From positions 1 through 64,000 of the forward strand of contig NZ_JALXPE010000010.1 of assembly GCF_025143365.1 (NCBI RefSeq): a stretch of 64,000 nucleotides of DNA, given 5' to 3'. The notes beneath the pieces were generated by a model. The model was given only the letters and a program-made list of their open reading frames with translations, was not told where the DNA came from and did no database searches. Source of the stretch: Microbacterium sp. p3-SID336 (GTDB lineage: Bacteria > Actinomycetota > Actinomycetes > Actinomycetales > Microbacteriaceae). Positions 19,685 through 28,015 of the stretch are shown here, piece after piece (within the stretch, counting starts at the first letter, position 1; each line of letters opens with the position of its first letter). The position numbers and the translations under genes are program-made.

Positions 19685-19891
19685 TCAGGCGCGAAGGGCC
19701 TCGTGGCGGATGACCAGCCAGCCCGCGGGCACCGAGAGCCGGTCGGCGTGCGGCGCACACAGGTCGTGCGCCTGCGGGTCGTTCGCGGCGCCGAGCGGCC
19801 CGAGCGCCGCCATCTGATCGCCGTAGTCGTACGTGAGAGTGGCCACGGCCTCGCGCGCGCAGCCGACCTTCGAGCACAGTCGTCCGTCCAT
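19685..19891 (-). CDS. DUF3499 family protein
   Basis: 68 residues, short for the family. MDGRLCSKVGCAREAVATLT matches the family N-terminus, with a Cys pair (CSKVGC) and a later LCAPHADRL, suggesting a small zinc ribbon. Members sit beside a zincin-like protein and whiB2/manA in actinobacteria, the same neighbourhood as here. TACGGT lies seven bases before the ATG, so the message is probably leaderless. No function known. A separate open frame beginning just after the stop (to 19555) might be a former C-terminal extension. Confidence 0.85.
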   Translation of the reverse strand: MDGRLCSKVGCAREAVATLTYDYGDQMAALGPLGAANDPQAHDLCAPHADRLSVPAGWLVIRHEALRA

Positions 19892-19898
19892 CCCTCCC

Positions 19899-19904
19899 AC
19901 CGTA
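19899..19904 (-). promoter_or_regulatory. -10 element of the DUF3499 gene (leaderless)
   Basis: TACGGT on the minus strand with a seven-base spacer (GGGAGGG) to the ATG at 19891. Confidence 0.5.
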
Positions 19905-19957
19905 CGTCGCCCGGCCGTCGCCGCCGCGGATGCCGCGCCGAGCGCAGGCGCAGCGCC

Positions 19958-19963
19958 TAGACT
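19958..19963 (+). promoter_or_regulatory. -10 element of the zincin-like gene (leaderless)
   Basis: TAGACT followed by six bases and ATG at 19970; divergent from the DUF3499 promoter 54 bases away. Confidence 0.55.
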
Positions 19964-19969
19964 TTCGAC

Positions 19970-20392
19970 ATGCCCCGTCGTCGCCCCGCCCCCGCCGCGG
20001 CCCGCCGTGGCGCCAGACACGGGCGACACGGCCGACTCGGACGCAGCGAGGTCGTGCGCCCTCCGCTGGCGCCGCTGGACGGGCGCCTCGACCGCTTCGA
20101 CCTCACGGTCGGCACCGCCGTCGAGTTCCTTCGCGGCACCTGGCCGGAGCTGCAGGACGTGCGGTTCGAGATCGGGGCCCTCCCCGCGGCGGAGAGCGAC
20201 GGCGAGGTGCCGCGCTGGCACCTCGACCGCCAGGGCCGCCGCATCGTGCTGTTCCGCATCCCGATCGAGCGGCTGCTGCCGCCGGGGCACGATGACGCCG
20301 CCCACCGACGGATGGCCATCGAGAGCGCCGTGTTCCGCGCGGCCGCCGAGTATGTGGGGCGTGAGCCCTGGGACCTGGGCCACGACCACTGA
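19970..20392 (+). CDS. Zincin-like metallopeptidase-family protein lacking the HExxH motif
   Basis: 140 residues. The segment from APLDGRLDRFDLTVGTAVEF to WDLGH aligns by pattern with the PF06262-type zincin_1 family, but the position expected to carry HExxH reads IESAVFRAAAEYVG, so no zinc-binding catalytic helix is present. The first 30 residues are Arg/Pro-rich. This is the non-catalytic form found beside DUF3499 in actinobacteria (as I recall the Rv3258c-Rv3259 pair). Possibly a binding or regulatory protein. Confidence 0.75.
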   Translation: MPRRRPAPAAARRGARHGRHGRLGRSEVVRPPLAPLDGRLDRFDLTVGTAVEFLRGTWPELQDVRFEIGALPAAESDGEVPRWHLDRQGRRIVLFRIPIERLLPPGHDDAAHRRMAIESAVFRAAAEYVGREPWDLGHDH

Positions 20393-20425
20393 GGCCCCAC
20401 GGCCCGCGTCCTGTCCGCCCCGCGC

Positions 20426-21808
20426 TCAGGGGTAGACGGTGATCGACTTCTCCACGCCGGGCGACGGCGGCACCGGGAGGACGGCCAGTGCGCCGGGGGC
20501 GGTGAACGTGACCGCGGCGTGCACTTCGCCCGTGACGCGGAGCAGATAGGTGTCGCGGGCGGTCACATCGATGCCAGCGGTCTGACCGGCCGGCACCGTG
20601 ATCTCCTGCGACTCCCCGCCGCCGATGGGCTCGAGCGTCACCGTCGCATCCTCCTCCGTCGTGTTCGCGAGCTGAAGGCGCGGTGAGGGACCGGTCGGCA
20701 CTGCGAAGGCGACCTCCGCGTCGATCTGCGGGGCCGGTGTGACCCACGCGAAGTCCGTATCGCGTCCGAAGCCGTCCTGCTGGCGGACGGCGGCGACCAC
20801 GGGAGCCTCCGCCTCGATCTCCACGGTGTAGCGCCCCGGCTCCAGTCCGCTGAGCGCCACCTGGGCGGGGACGTCCGGGTCGAGCGGCACGCGGAATTCG
20901 TCGGTCGTCGGGGTGGTGCCCTCACTGCGGACGCGGACCTGCACCATCGCATGCGCGCCCGGCGAGAGCAGCCGGAGGACCGTCATGTCGCCTTCGTCCC
21001 CGTTCGCGGAGAACGTCTGCACGCCCGTGATCACCAGATTCTGCTGCGGTCCAGGCACCGCCTCCTGCAGATCGGCGCCCGCCGGGTCGAGCACGCGTAC
21101 GAGCGAGGACTGCAGCACGGCCCGCACGGGGGCGCCGGTCGCGCTGACCTTGACGACGGGCGCCTCGTTGCCCGCTGCGATCGCCGTGAGGGGTAGAGCG
21201 GTCTGGGAGCGAGCGGGGACGATCACGGTACGGCCGCCGCGCGACTCGCCGTAGACCGTGAGCGTGACGGTGGACGGGACCTCCGCCGCATTGGTCAGGA
21301 CCACGATGTCCTCGGAACCGGTTCCGACGGCACCCCCGACGAGCCAGGACTCCAGTCGGGGCACGGTGCAGGGCGCCGCCGCATATCCGGCCAGGTCGTC
21401 GGCGGCGAGCGTGAACGACTCGGCACCGGCGATGAGCGGAGCGGTCCGCCCCTCGACCGCACCCGTGAGCACGGACACCTCTCCCCCGTCTGCGAGGTCG
21501 GGGGCGGCGAGGCCTTCCGTGCCGGGGTCGCCGGCGGTCCCGCCCACCGTGAGGCTCGGCCCGGCCGCCGACCGCATGTCGAGCGGGGCCGAGGAGTCCC
21601 GCCCGAGCGCGCGCACATCGCCGTTGCACACGAGCACGCTGTCGCCGGGGAGCGGCGTGACCTGCTCCTGGGCCGGTTCGTGCGACACGGTCGGCCACGG
21701 GGCGTGCACGGCGGCGGCGACCCCGACGACGCATGCGGCGGCGACGGCCACCCCGGTCACGAGGCGCGCACCGGTCGCTGCGACGCGGAAGGCGCGGTTG
21801 CCGCTCAT
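20426..21808 (-). CDS. Secreted or anchored DUF5719 protein
   Basis: 460 residues. An N-terminal hydrophobic helix (about residues 15-34) serves as signal anchor; the rest is beta-rich and extracytoplasmic (many Val/Thr strands, PAGQTAGIDV, VVVLTNAAEVPSTVTL-like pattern). Overlaps the end of the membrane glycosyltransferase gene by four bases, so the two are coupled and probably work together in envelope glycan or glycoprotein assembly. Function unknown. Confidence 0.83.
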   Translation of the reverse strand: MSGNRAFRVAATGARLVTGVAVAAACVVGVAAAVHAPWPTVSHEPAQEQVTPLPGDSVLVCNGDVRALGRDSSAPLDMRSAAGPSLTVGGTAGDPGTEGLAAPDLADGGEVSVLTGAVEGRTAPLIAGAESFTLAADDLAGYAAAPCTVPRLESWLVGGAVGTGSEDIVVLTNAAEVPSTVTLTVYGESRGGRTVIVPARSQTALPLTAIAAGNEAPVVKVSATGAPVRAVLQSSLVRVLDPAGADLQEAVPGPQQNLVITGVQTFSANGDEGDMTVLRLLSPGAHAMVQVRVRSEGTTPTTDEFRVPLDPDVPAQVALSGLEPGRYTVEIEAEAPVVAAVRQQDGFGRDTDFAWVTPAPQIDAEVAFAVPTGPSPRLQLANTTEEDATVTLEPIGGGESQEITVPAGQTAGIDVTARDTYLLRVTGEVHAAVTFTAPGALAVLPVPPSPGVEKSITVYP

Positions 21809-24800
21809 CGGTCCTCCTCCTCGGAACGGCGCTGGGTATGCGGCGCATCGCCGGACCCGTCGACGGCCTCGGTCCCCGGCTCAGGCTCGGGCGCAGGCTC
21901 GGCGATGGGCGCCAGCGCCTCGTCGTTCAGCGCCGGCTCGTCCTGCGGGTCCTCGACCGCGCCGACGGGCGGGTCCTCGACGACGGGCGGCTCGCGGTCC
22001 TCCGCATGGCGAGGGAGCACGAGCGGCTCCTCGGGCGCCCTGCCCACGATGCGCGACTGCGCTCTCGCGGCGCGCCGCGACGCCCTGGTCGGGATCGAGA
22101 GCAGCAGCGCGGCGAGGACCACCAGCAGCTGCAGCGTCACGACGAGCCGTGCCGTCCCCTCCTGCGCTGCGGTCAGGGACGCGGGCTCCGCGGCCTCGGC
22201 CTCCAGTCGCCAGAGCACGCCGCGATCCGTGGTGCCGGCATGCACGAGTCCTGCCCGCTGGTCGATCGCGGCGATCGAGGCCGTGCGCAGCGTCCTCGCC
22301 CTGTCGCCCTCGCCGGGGACCTCCGCGATCAGGACGTAGCTGATGCCCTGGGCAGCCAGTTCCGCCGGCGCGTCGAAGTCGCGTGCCGAGATCAGGTCGA
22401 CCGCGAGCGTCGAGACGTCCGAAGCCTGAGGCTCGACCGCCGTGGACATCATCGTGGTCTGTGCGCCGAGCGTCTCACTCGCCCCGCGGACGACCTCGAC
22501 GGCGAGTCCGCCGTCGTTCTGCGGAGTGAGGATGAGGGTCGAGATCGGCCGATCACCCGCGGCCTGGGCTGCGACGTAGGCCGGCAGCGTCGACTCCGGT
22601 CCGTTGGCGAGCAGGGAGCGGTCGGCGTGGAAGGCGCTGAGGGCGGGGACGGCGCAGACGGCGAGCGCGACGGCGGCCACCGCGGTCGCGGCGACGCGCA
22701 GGCGCGGCAGGGTGATGGCGGTGTCGAGCGTGACGGTGGCGGCGCCGACGACGCCGATCCAGGCCAGACTCAACCCCGAACCGGGCCAGATCGCCACCGG
22801 AGTGCCCTGCGCGAACGACACGCTGATGCCCACCGCGAGGAAGGCCGTGGCGACGCCCGCCACGCTCACGACCAGCAGGGTGATGCCGGCACGCCAGCGC
22901 GGTGAGACCGCCGCCGCCAGTGCGAGCAGCACGAGCGGCGCGCAGAGGACGGGAGCCCAGGCGCCGATGACACCGGGGGCGATGGCCGCCCACCCCGCGA
23001 GGTCGGTCGTCGGGAACCCGGTGGCGATGGCGAGACGCCCCACGGCATCGGCACCGGCCTGCGGCCCCGCCCAGACGAGGCCAGGGTCGGCGAGGAGCGC
23101 GAGCGGGGTGCCGTGCGCCACCTGCCAGAGGATCAGCGGTCCGAACAGCACGGCGGTCGGCAGCGGCAGCCACAGCAGCCGTCCTGCGCCGCGGAACTGC
23201 GCCGTGCCGATCACGATCCCGAGCGCGACCAGCCACAGGAGGGCGAGGGCGGGGGCGAGCGACGGCGCGCACGCCAGCACGGCGGCCAGCAGCAGGGAGG
23301 CGCTGCCGGCAGCCCCCCACGAGCGGTGTGCGACGACGGCCGTGTGGAACAGCCACGGCAGCAGCAGATGCACGAGCACGGCGGCGGGACGGCCGTCGAC
23401 CAGCGCGGTGAGGAACGTGGGGGCGAGCGCCCAGGCGACCCCGGCGAAGATGCGGAGGCCCGAGCGGTCGGTGACCCTCGTCGCCGCGAACCAGCCGCCG
23501 AGCACGGCGAGCGGGAGGGCGAGGATCCACAGCAGCACGAGGGCGAAGGACGGCCCGGCCGGCCAGAGCGATCCCAGGATCGCGACGACGGCGGCGAACG
23601 GGTCGGCGGGTCCGACGACGTCGACCCCCAGCCCGCGCAGCCCCCAGGCGGCGTCCGCCCACAGCGCCGTGACGGTCTGCCGGAGCGGGAGGAGTCCGCC
23701 CCCGCCGAGCGCGGGCCACGCGAGCAGCGTCGTGAACGAGGCGATGCTCACGACGAGGGCGGCCAACACGGCCCAGGCACCCCCGCCCGAGAAGAAACGG
23801 AGCTCGCTGACGGCGCCCTGCTCGCTGCCGTGCCCGTCGTCGAGCCGGCGTCGCAGCTGCGAGGACGTGACGCGGAGCGGAGCGATGCTCGCCCACGTCG
23901 AGGTCCGGAAGGCGCGGATGCGCGAGCGCGAACGGGCGACGGCACCCACGCGCAGCATAGCGGTGAGCGCGGCGCCCCATTCGGGAAGCACGGCCTCAGG
24001 CCGCTTGCCGATCAGGTGCGTGATGGAGCGCCAGAGCGCGAGCGGGAGGAGTGAGAGCCAGTGCAGTGCCACGGCGGCCACCGGTGCGTAGGCGAGTCGC
24101 CGGTGCAACTGCGCGAGTCGGGTGACGTAGGCACGGCGCGAGCGGCCGGTCGGCAGTGCCGCGGGGCCATCCGGAGCCGCGGACACGCGGGCGGTCGGGG
24201 CGAGGACGACACGTCCACCGCCGAGGCGTGCACGGACGCCGAGGTCGAGCCCCTCGTCCGCTCCGGCGAGCGCGACGTCCGGCCGCAGGGCGTCGCGCAC
24301 CTCGCCCCGGATGAGCATGCCGCGGATGTCCGCGCCCAGCGCGTCGTCCATTCGATCGTGCTGCCCCTGGTCGAGCTCGCCGGCGGCCAGTTCGACGGAA
24401 CGTCCGAGCGCGGTCATGCTCACGCCGAGCGAGACGATCTCCCGGTCGTTGTCCGTGGAGACGAGCTTCGGGGCGACGATGGCCGCGGAGGGCGATCGCT
24501 CCAGGGTCCCGGTGAGGCGCTCGAGAGCACGCGGATGCGGGGCGGTGTCCTGGGCCAGCAGCCAGATCGCCGCCCCCTCCGGCACCCGCGGGCGGGCGAG
24601 GTCGACGGCCTCCGCGAAGGAGGTCGAGGAGCGGGCCTCGATGATGCCCTCGACCGTGCTCGCGACGGCAGCGCTCTCGCGTGCACTCGCCGCGTCACCG
24701 CAGAGCACGAGCGTGACGGCGGCGGGCGCGAGGGTCTGGGAGCGCACGGCGTCGAGTGTGCGGAGCAGCTGCGCGCGGGCCGAGGGGCCGGGGCGCGCGA

Positions 24801-24828
24801 CGATGATGGCGTGAACTCGGGCTGGCAT
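21805..24828 (-). CDS. Large membrane-integrated family 2 glycosyltransferase
   Basis: 1007 residues. The first ~270 residues form a GT2-like GT-A domain (starting MPARVHAIIVARPGPSARA; QDTAPHPRALERL; ADEGLDLGVRARL), although the DXD is not obvious. From about residue 270 there are a dozen or so hydrophobic segments with periplasmic loops, and a last helix near 900 followed by an acidic Pro/Glu-rich tail. Resembles actinobacterial GT2-membrane fusion proteins encoded upstream of DUF5719. Sugar and acceptor unknown. TAGGCT lies nine bases before the ATG. Confidence 0.82.
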   Translation of the reverse strand: MPARVHAIIVARPGPSARAQLLRTLDAVRSQTLAPAAVTLVLCGDAASARESAAVASTVEGIIEARSSTSFAEAVDLARPRVPEGAAIWLLAQDTAPHPRALERLTGTLERSPSAAIVAPKLVSTDNDREIVSLGVSMTALGRSVELAAGELDQGQHDRMDDALGADIRGMLIRGEVRDALRPDVALAGADEGLDLGVRARLGGGRVVLAPTARVSAAPDGPAALPTGRSRRAYVTRLAQLHRRLAYAPVAAVALHWLSLLPLALWRSITHLIGKRPEAVLPEWGAALTAMLRVGAVARSRSRIRAFRTSTWASIAPLRVTSSQLRRRLDDGHGSEQGAVSELRFFSGGGAWAVLAALVVSIASFTTLLAWPALGGGGLLPLRQTVTALWADAAWGLRGLGVDVVGPADPFAAVVAILGSLWPAGPSFALVLLWILALPLAVLGGWFAATRVTDRSGLRIFAGVAWALAPTFLTALVDGRPAAVLVHLLLPWLFHTAVVAHRSWGAAGSASLLLAAVLACAPSLAPALALLWLVALGIVIGTAQFRGAGRLLWLPLPTAVLFGPLILWQVAHGTPLALLADPGLVWAGPQAGADAVGRLAIATGFPTTDLAGWAAIAPGVIGAWAPVLCAPLVLLALAAAVSPRWRAGITLLVVSVAGVATAFLAVGISVSFAQGTPVAIWPGSGLSLAWIGVVGAATVTLDTAITLPRLRVAATAVAAVALAVCAVPALSAFHADRSLLANGPESTLPAYVAAQAAGDRPISTLILTPQNDGGLAVEVVRGASETLGAQTTMMSTAVEPQASDVSTLAVDLISARDFDAPAELAAQGISYVLIAEVPGEGDRARTLRTASIAAIDQRAGLVHAGTTDRGVLWRLEAEAAEPASLTAAQEGTARLVVTLQLLVVLAALLLSIPTRASRRAARAQSRIVGRAPEEPLVLPRHAEDREPPVVEDPPVGAVEDPQDEPALNDEALAPIAEPAPEPEPGTEAVDGSGDAPHTQRRSEEEDR

Positions 24829-24923
24829 GACCTCGTCAGCCTATGCGCGGGACCAGCCGGTGCGGGGCAGGGGACGCGGCGCGCCCGCGAAGCCGAGCGG
24901 AGCCGGCGTGATCGTGCGTGCGA

Positions 24924-25241
24924 TCAGCTGGCGCGGCGCTTGAGCTTGCGGCGCTCGCGCTCGGAGAGCCCGCCCCAGATGCCGAAGCGCTCGTCGTTGT
25001 TGAGCGCGTACTCCAGGCACTCGCCGCGCACGTCGCACGAGGTGCAGATGCGCTTCGCGTCGCGAGTCGAGCCGCCCTTCTCGGGGAAGAAGGCCTCGGG
25101 GTCCGTCTGCGAGCAGAGCGCGTCGCTCTGCCAGGCCAGGGCGTTGTCGTCGTCCTGCTCGGACCGTCGCACCCCGGGGACACCGAGGTTGACCGGATCG
25201 ACGAACCAGTTCTCCGGCACATCGGAACGGTATCCCGTCAT
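24924..25241 (-). CDS. WhiB-family iron-sulfur transcriptional regulator (WhiB2/WhmD-like)
   Basis: 105 residues. Four cluster cysteines are visible: DALCSQ, then RICTSCDVRGEC (C-x2-C-x5-C), followed by the G(I)WGG turn in FGIWGGLSERER and a basic tail RRKLKRRAS. WhiB2 orthologues control septation and wall synthesis. ATG at 25241 is chosen because GGAGG ends five bases upstream; a TTG at 25253 is also open. Its sigma promoter and a palindrome lie just upstream. Position between manA and the glycan gene pair is conserved in relatives. Confidence 0.95.
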   Translation of the reverse strand: MTGYRSDVPENWFVDPVNLGVPGVRRSEQDDDNALAWQSDALCSQTDPEAFFPEKGGSTRDAKRICTSCDVRGECLEYALNNDERFGIWGGLSERERRKLKRRAS

Positions 25242-25291
25242 CTCGACCTCCAACCCTTCAAAACCGCCCCCCTGGCGGGCCGTGCTCCATT

Positions 25292-25309
25292 AATTACACC
25301 GGTGTGATT
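25292..25309. promoter_or_regulatory. Palindrome overlapping the whiB -10/spacer, candidate operator
   Basis: AATTACACCGGTGTGATT, eight of nine base pairs symmetrical with a perfect ACACCGGTGT core. It overlaps the -10 hexamer, the position expected for a repressor operator. Confidence 0.5.
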
Positions 25310-25321
25310 CGCTCCGGTCAA
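25293..25321 (-). promoter_or_regulatory. Sigma-A-type promoter of whiB
   Basis: On the minus strand, -35 TTGACC (25316-25321), 17-base spacer, -10 TGTAAT (25293-25298). This is the most canonical promoter in the window and predicts a leader of about 45 bases containing the GGAGG site. Confidence 0.75.
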
Positions 25322-25334
25322 GTCGTGGATCGTA

Positions 25335-25359
25335 AACCCTCAAGGGATTCTTGAAGGTT
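25335..25359 (-). terminator. Hairpin between manA and whiB, probable manA terminator
   Basis: Arms AACCTTCAAG and CTTGAGGGTT (minus strand, nine of ten pairs) around a five-base loop, followed by TTTACG. Lies 45 bases after the manA stop and 13 bases before the whiB -35, so it could alternatively be a regulator site. Confidence 0.45.
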
Positions 25360-25403
25360 CACGCGGCCTCATCGGCGTGTCGCGCGCGCCGCGCGAGAGG
25401 TGA

Positions 25404-26534
25404 TCAGCGGCCTGGGGTCGCGACGAAGGCCTCGCCCGCGCCGGAGAGATGCAGCACCGACTCCGCGGCGTCGGCGAAGGCCGCGGTGCCCACGGGGACC
25501 GAGAGCTCCTTCCCCGAAGCGGAGGCGACGGCCACTCGCCCAGCCGTCGCGAGCACCATCGCGGGGCCGCTCACCTCGAGCGCGACGGGCGCACCGTCGA
25601 GCTCGACCCGGCGCAGGGCGAAGTCGGGGACGGGCACGGGATATTCGGTCACGGCCGTACCGGCGGCGGGCCGCAGCACCGGGACCTCGGCGGGCGTCGT
25701 GTCCAGGATCGCGAGCAGCTCCGGCACGTCGATGCGCTTGGGCGTGAGTCCGCCGCGCAGCACGTTGTCGCTCGCCGCCATGATTTCCACACCCAGCCCG
25801 GAGAGGTACGCGTGCAGCAGGCCGGCGCGCAGGAAGATCCCCTCGCCGCGGCGCAGCACCACGTGGTTCATCAGCAGCGCCACGACGACGCCGGGGTCGC
25901 CGGGACAGGTCTCGGCGATGCCGGCCACCGCGTGGAGGGCGACGCCCCACTCCCCCGCCTGCTCGCGCGCGGCGGCCGCCTTCACGGCGGCGATGATCTC
26001 GTCGACGGCGGCCTGCGCGTCTCCGCCCAGCAGCCAGGCGATCGCGTCTCGAAGGCCATCGCCGTCCGCGGCCAGCAGCGAACGCAGGCGCTCCACACCC
26101 GCGCCGTCGTCGAGCGCGTCGAGCAGGCGCAGCGTGTCGGCGACGGGCCGCAGGCCGCTCAACGACTCGAAGCGCTCACTCAGCGCGACGATGAGCTCCG
26201 GCTTGTGATTGTCGTCGCGATAGTTCCTCTGCGGGTCGTCGAGCGGAAGACCGCTCTCCCGCGCCCAACCGGCCTTCGCCTGCTCGATCGTCGGATGCAC
26301 CTGGATCGACAGCGGCTGTGCGGCGGCCAGGAGCTTGAGCAGATAGGGAAGCGTGCCCCCGGTGACGCCGTCGAGCGTGCCGTTCCCCTCGACATCCGCG
26401 GGGTCGCCGGGGTGGTCCCCGAACCACACCTCCGCCTCCGGTGCACCGCTGGGGGTACGCCCCTCCAGCTCGGCCAGCAGGGTCTCCGAGCCCCATGCGT
26501 AGTCGCGGGGCGTGTTCGTGAGGCGAAGCAGCAT
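25404..26534 (-). CDS. manA: Mannose-6-phosphate isomerase, class I
   Basis: 376 residues, cytoplasmic zinc enzyme interconverting fructose-6-phosphate and mannose-6-phosphate, feeding GDP-mannose for glycans. Type I motifs: LLRLTNTPRDYAWGSETLLAEL at the start, the zinc site LSIQVHP and NYRDDNHKPELIVAL, and a C-terminal cupin. TACGCT lies six bases before the ATG (leaderless). Adjacent to whiB as in other actinobacteria. Confidence 0.96.
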   Translation of the reverse strand: MLLRLTNTPRDYAWGSETLLAELEGRTPSGAPEAEVWFGDHPGDPADVEGNGTLDGVTGGTLPYLLKLLAAAQPLSIQVHPTIEQAKAGWARESGLPLDDPQRNYRDDNHKPELIVALSERFESLSGLRPVADTLRLLDALDDGAGVERLRSLLAADGDGLRDAIAWLLGGDAQAAVDEIIAAVKAAAAREQAGEWGVALHAVAGIAETCPGDPGVVVALLMNHVVLRRGEGIFLRAGLLHAYLSGLGVEIMAASDNVLRGGLTPKRIDVPELLAILDTTPAEVPVLRPAAGTAVTEYPVPVPDFALRRVELDGAPVALEVSGPAMVLATAGRVAVASASGKELSVPVGTAAFADAAESVLHLSGAGEAFVATPGR

Positions 26535-26599
26535 GCCCCCAGCGTAGGCCCCGCCCTGCGCTCAGGCCGTCGCGGGCGCGGCGCGGTATCCTGAACGCG

Positions 26600-28015
26600 A
26601 TGGCCCAGTACACCAAGCACCCGGTGGCCGCCCCGCCCACCGCGCCCGAGCGCGAGTCCACGGGGCATCTGCTCCTGCGCGGCTACGTCATCGCGGTCCT
26701 GTTCGTGGCCTTCGCGCACTCCGCGGTGTACAACCTGGTGGGTGTGGTGGGAGCGGCGGTCGTGCTCGCCGTGTTCACCCTCGTCACGCTCGCGATCGGC
26801 ATCCCGATGCTCGCTCGTCGGCGTCCGCAGCCCTTCCGCTGGCGCCGCCTGCCGTGGACCGCGCTCGCCTACTCCGCGCTCGCGCTGGTCTCGGTCGCGT
26901 GGTCCCAGTGGCGCGGTCCGACGATCGCGACGGGCGTGCTGCTCGCCGCGATCACCGTGAACGGTCTCTTCATCGCGCACGTGCTCACGTGGCACGAGAT
27001 CGTCAGGGCGCTGTCGTCCGCGTTCAAGTGGATCCTCGGTCTCTCCCTCGCACTCGAGCTGTGGGTCTCCCTGGTGCTGCACGGGCCGCTGCTGCCGAAC
27101 TTCGTCGAGCTGCCCGAGGGGGACATCGACCCGCAGTGGTACTGGGTGCGGGACAACCTGTTCGACGGCGGCCGCATCCAGGGCATCGTCGGCAACGCGA
27201 ACCTGCTGGCCATCGTGTCCCTCTTCGCGCTGATCACCTTCGGGGTGCTGTTCGCGGCGCGCGCACGCTGGCGGACCACACTCGCGCTGTGGATGCTGCT
27301 GGCGCTGTACTTCCTCGTCCGCACCTCGTCCGCGACCGCGCTCGCCTGCGCCGCCGCCGCCGCCGTGGTGCTCGTCGTCGCCCTCCTGATGCGCCGCGCC
27401 CGCACGCCCGGGGCCCGCACCCGGGTCTACGTGATCGCGATCGGCTCGACGGTGATCGTCGGCACCGCCGTGTGGCTGCTGCGCGAGCCGCTGCTCGCCC
27501 TGCTGGGGCGGAGCTCGGACCTGACGGGCCGCTCCGACAAGATCTGGACCGCCGTGCTGCAGCGCGTGGCGGAGCATCCCCTGTTCGGCAACGGTTTCTC
27601 GAGCCCCTGGATCCCGAGCGACCCCGCCTTCGACGGCTGGATCGTTGATCACGGGATCACGGTGTTCCACGCGCACAACATGTGGCTCGACGTGCTGCTG
27701 CAGCTGGGCGTCCTCGGGCTCGTCCTGATGGCGGTGGCGTACGGCAGTCTGCTGTGGCGCTCCTGGTTCTTCGCGGTCGACCGCCCGCGCTGGGACCTCG
27801 ACGCGCAGCGCCCCTACTCTCCGCTCACACTGCTGCCGAGCCTGTTCACCGTGGTGCTGCTCGTGCAGGGTCTGACCGAGTCCACGCCGATCATGCTGTG
27901 GGGCTGGCTGCTCGTCGTGCTCCTGTCGTTCAAGCTCAAGTCCGTGCCGCTGGTCGGCGTCGGCGAGCGCGACCTCGTGTTCGAGCGTGGCGCGACGCAG
28001 CGGCGGGTGCCGTGA
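26600..28015 (+). CDS. O-antigen ligase/polymerase family membrane protein (first copy)
   Basis: 471 residues with about ten to twelve membrane helices and the Wzy_C-type periplasmic loop containing GRSDKIWTAVLQRVAEHPLF and GNGFSSP. Members polymerise or ligate undecaprenyl-linked glycans on the outer face of the membrane. TATCCT-N7-ATG gives a leaderless start. Stop overlaps the second copy (GTGA). It opens the surface-glycan locus. Confidence 0.88.
   Translation: MAQYTKHPVAAPPTAPERESTGHLLLRGYVIAVLFVAFAHSAVYNLVGVVGAAVVLAVFTLVTLAIGIPMLARRRPQPFRWRRLPWTALAYSALALVSVAWSQWRGPTIATGVLLAAITVNGLFIAHVLTWHEIVRALSSAFKWILGLSLALELWVSLVLHGPLLPNFVELPEGDIDPQWYWVRDNLFDGGRIQGIVGNANLLAIVSLFALITFGVLFAARARWRTTLALWMLLALYFLVRTSSATALACAAAAAVVLVVALLMRRARTPGARTRVYVIAIGSTVIVGTAVWLLREPLLALLGRSSDLTGRSDKIWTAVLQRVAEHPLFGNGFSSPWIPSDPAFDGWIVDHGITVFHAHNMWLDVLLQLGVLGLVLMAVAYGSLLWRSWFFAVDRPRWDLDAQRPYSPLTLLPSLFTVVLLVQGLTESTPIMLWGWLLVVLLSFKLKSVPLVGVGERDLVFERGATQRRVP

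Noticed and set aside
19555-19758. 67-codon minus-strand open frame overlapping the DUF3499 3' end
   Set aside because: No family features and poor start context; could be a lost C-terminal extension of DUF3499, but this cannot be shown from one sequence.
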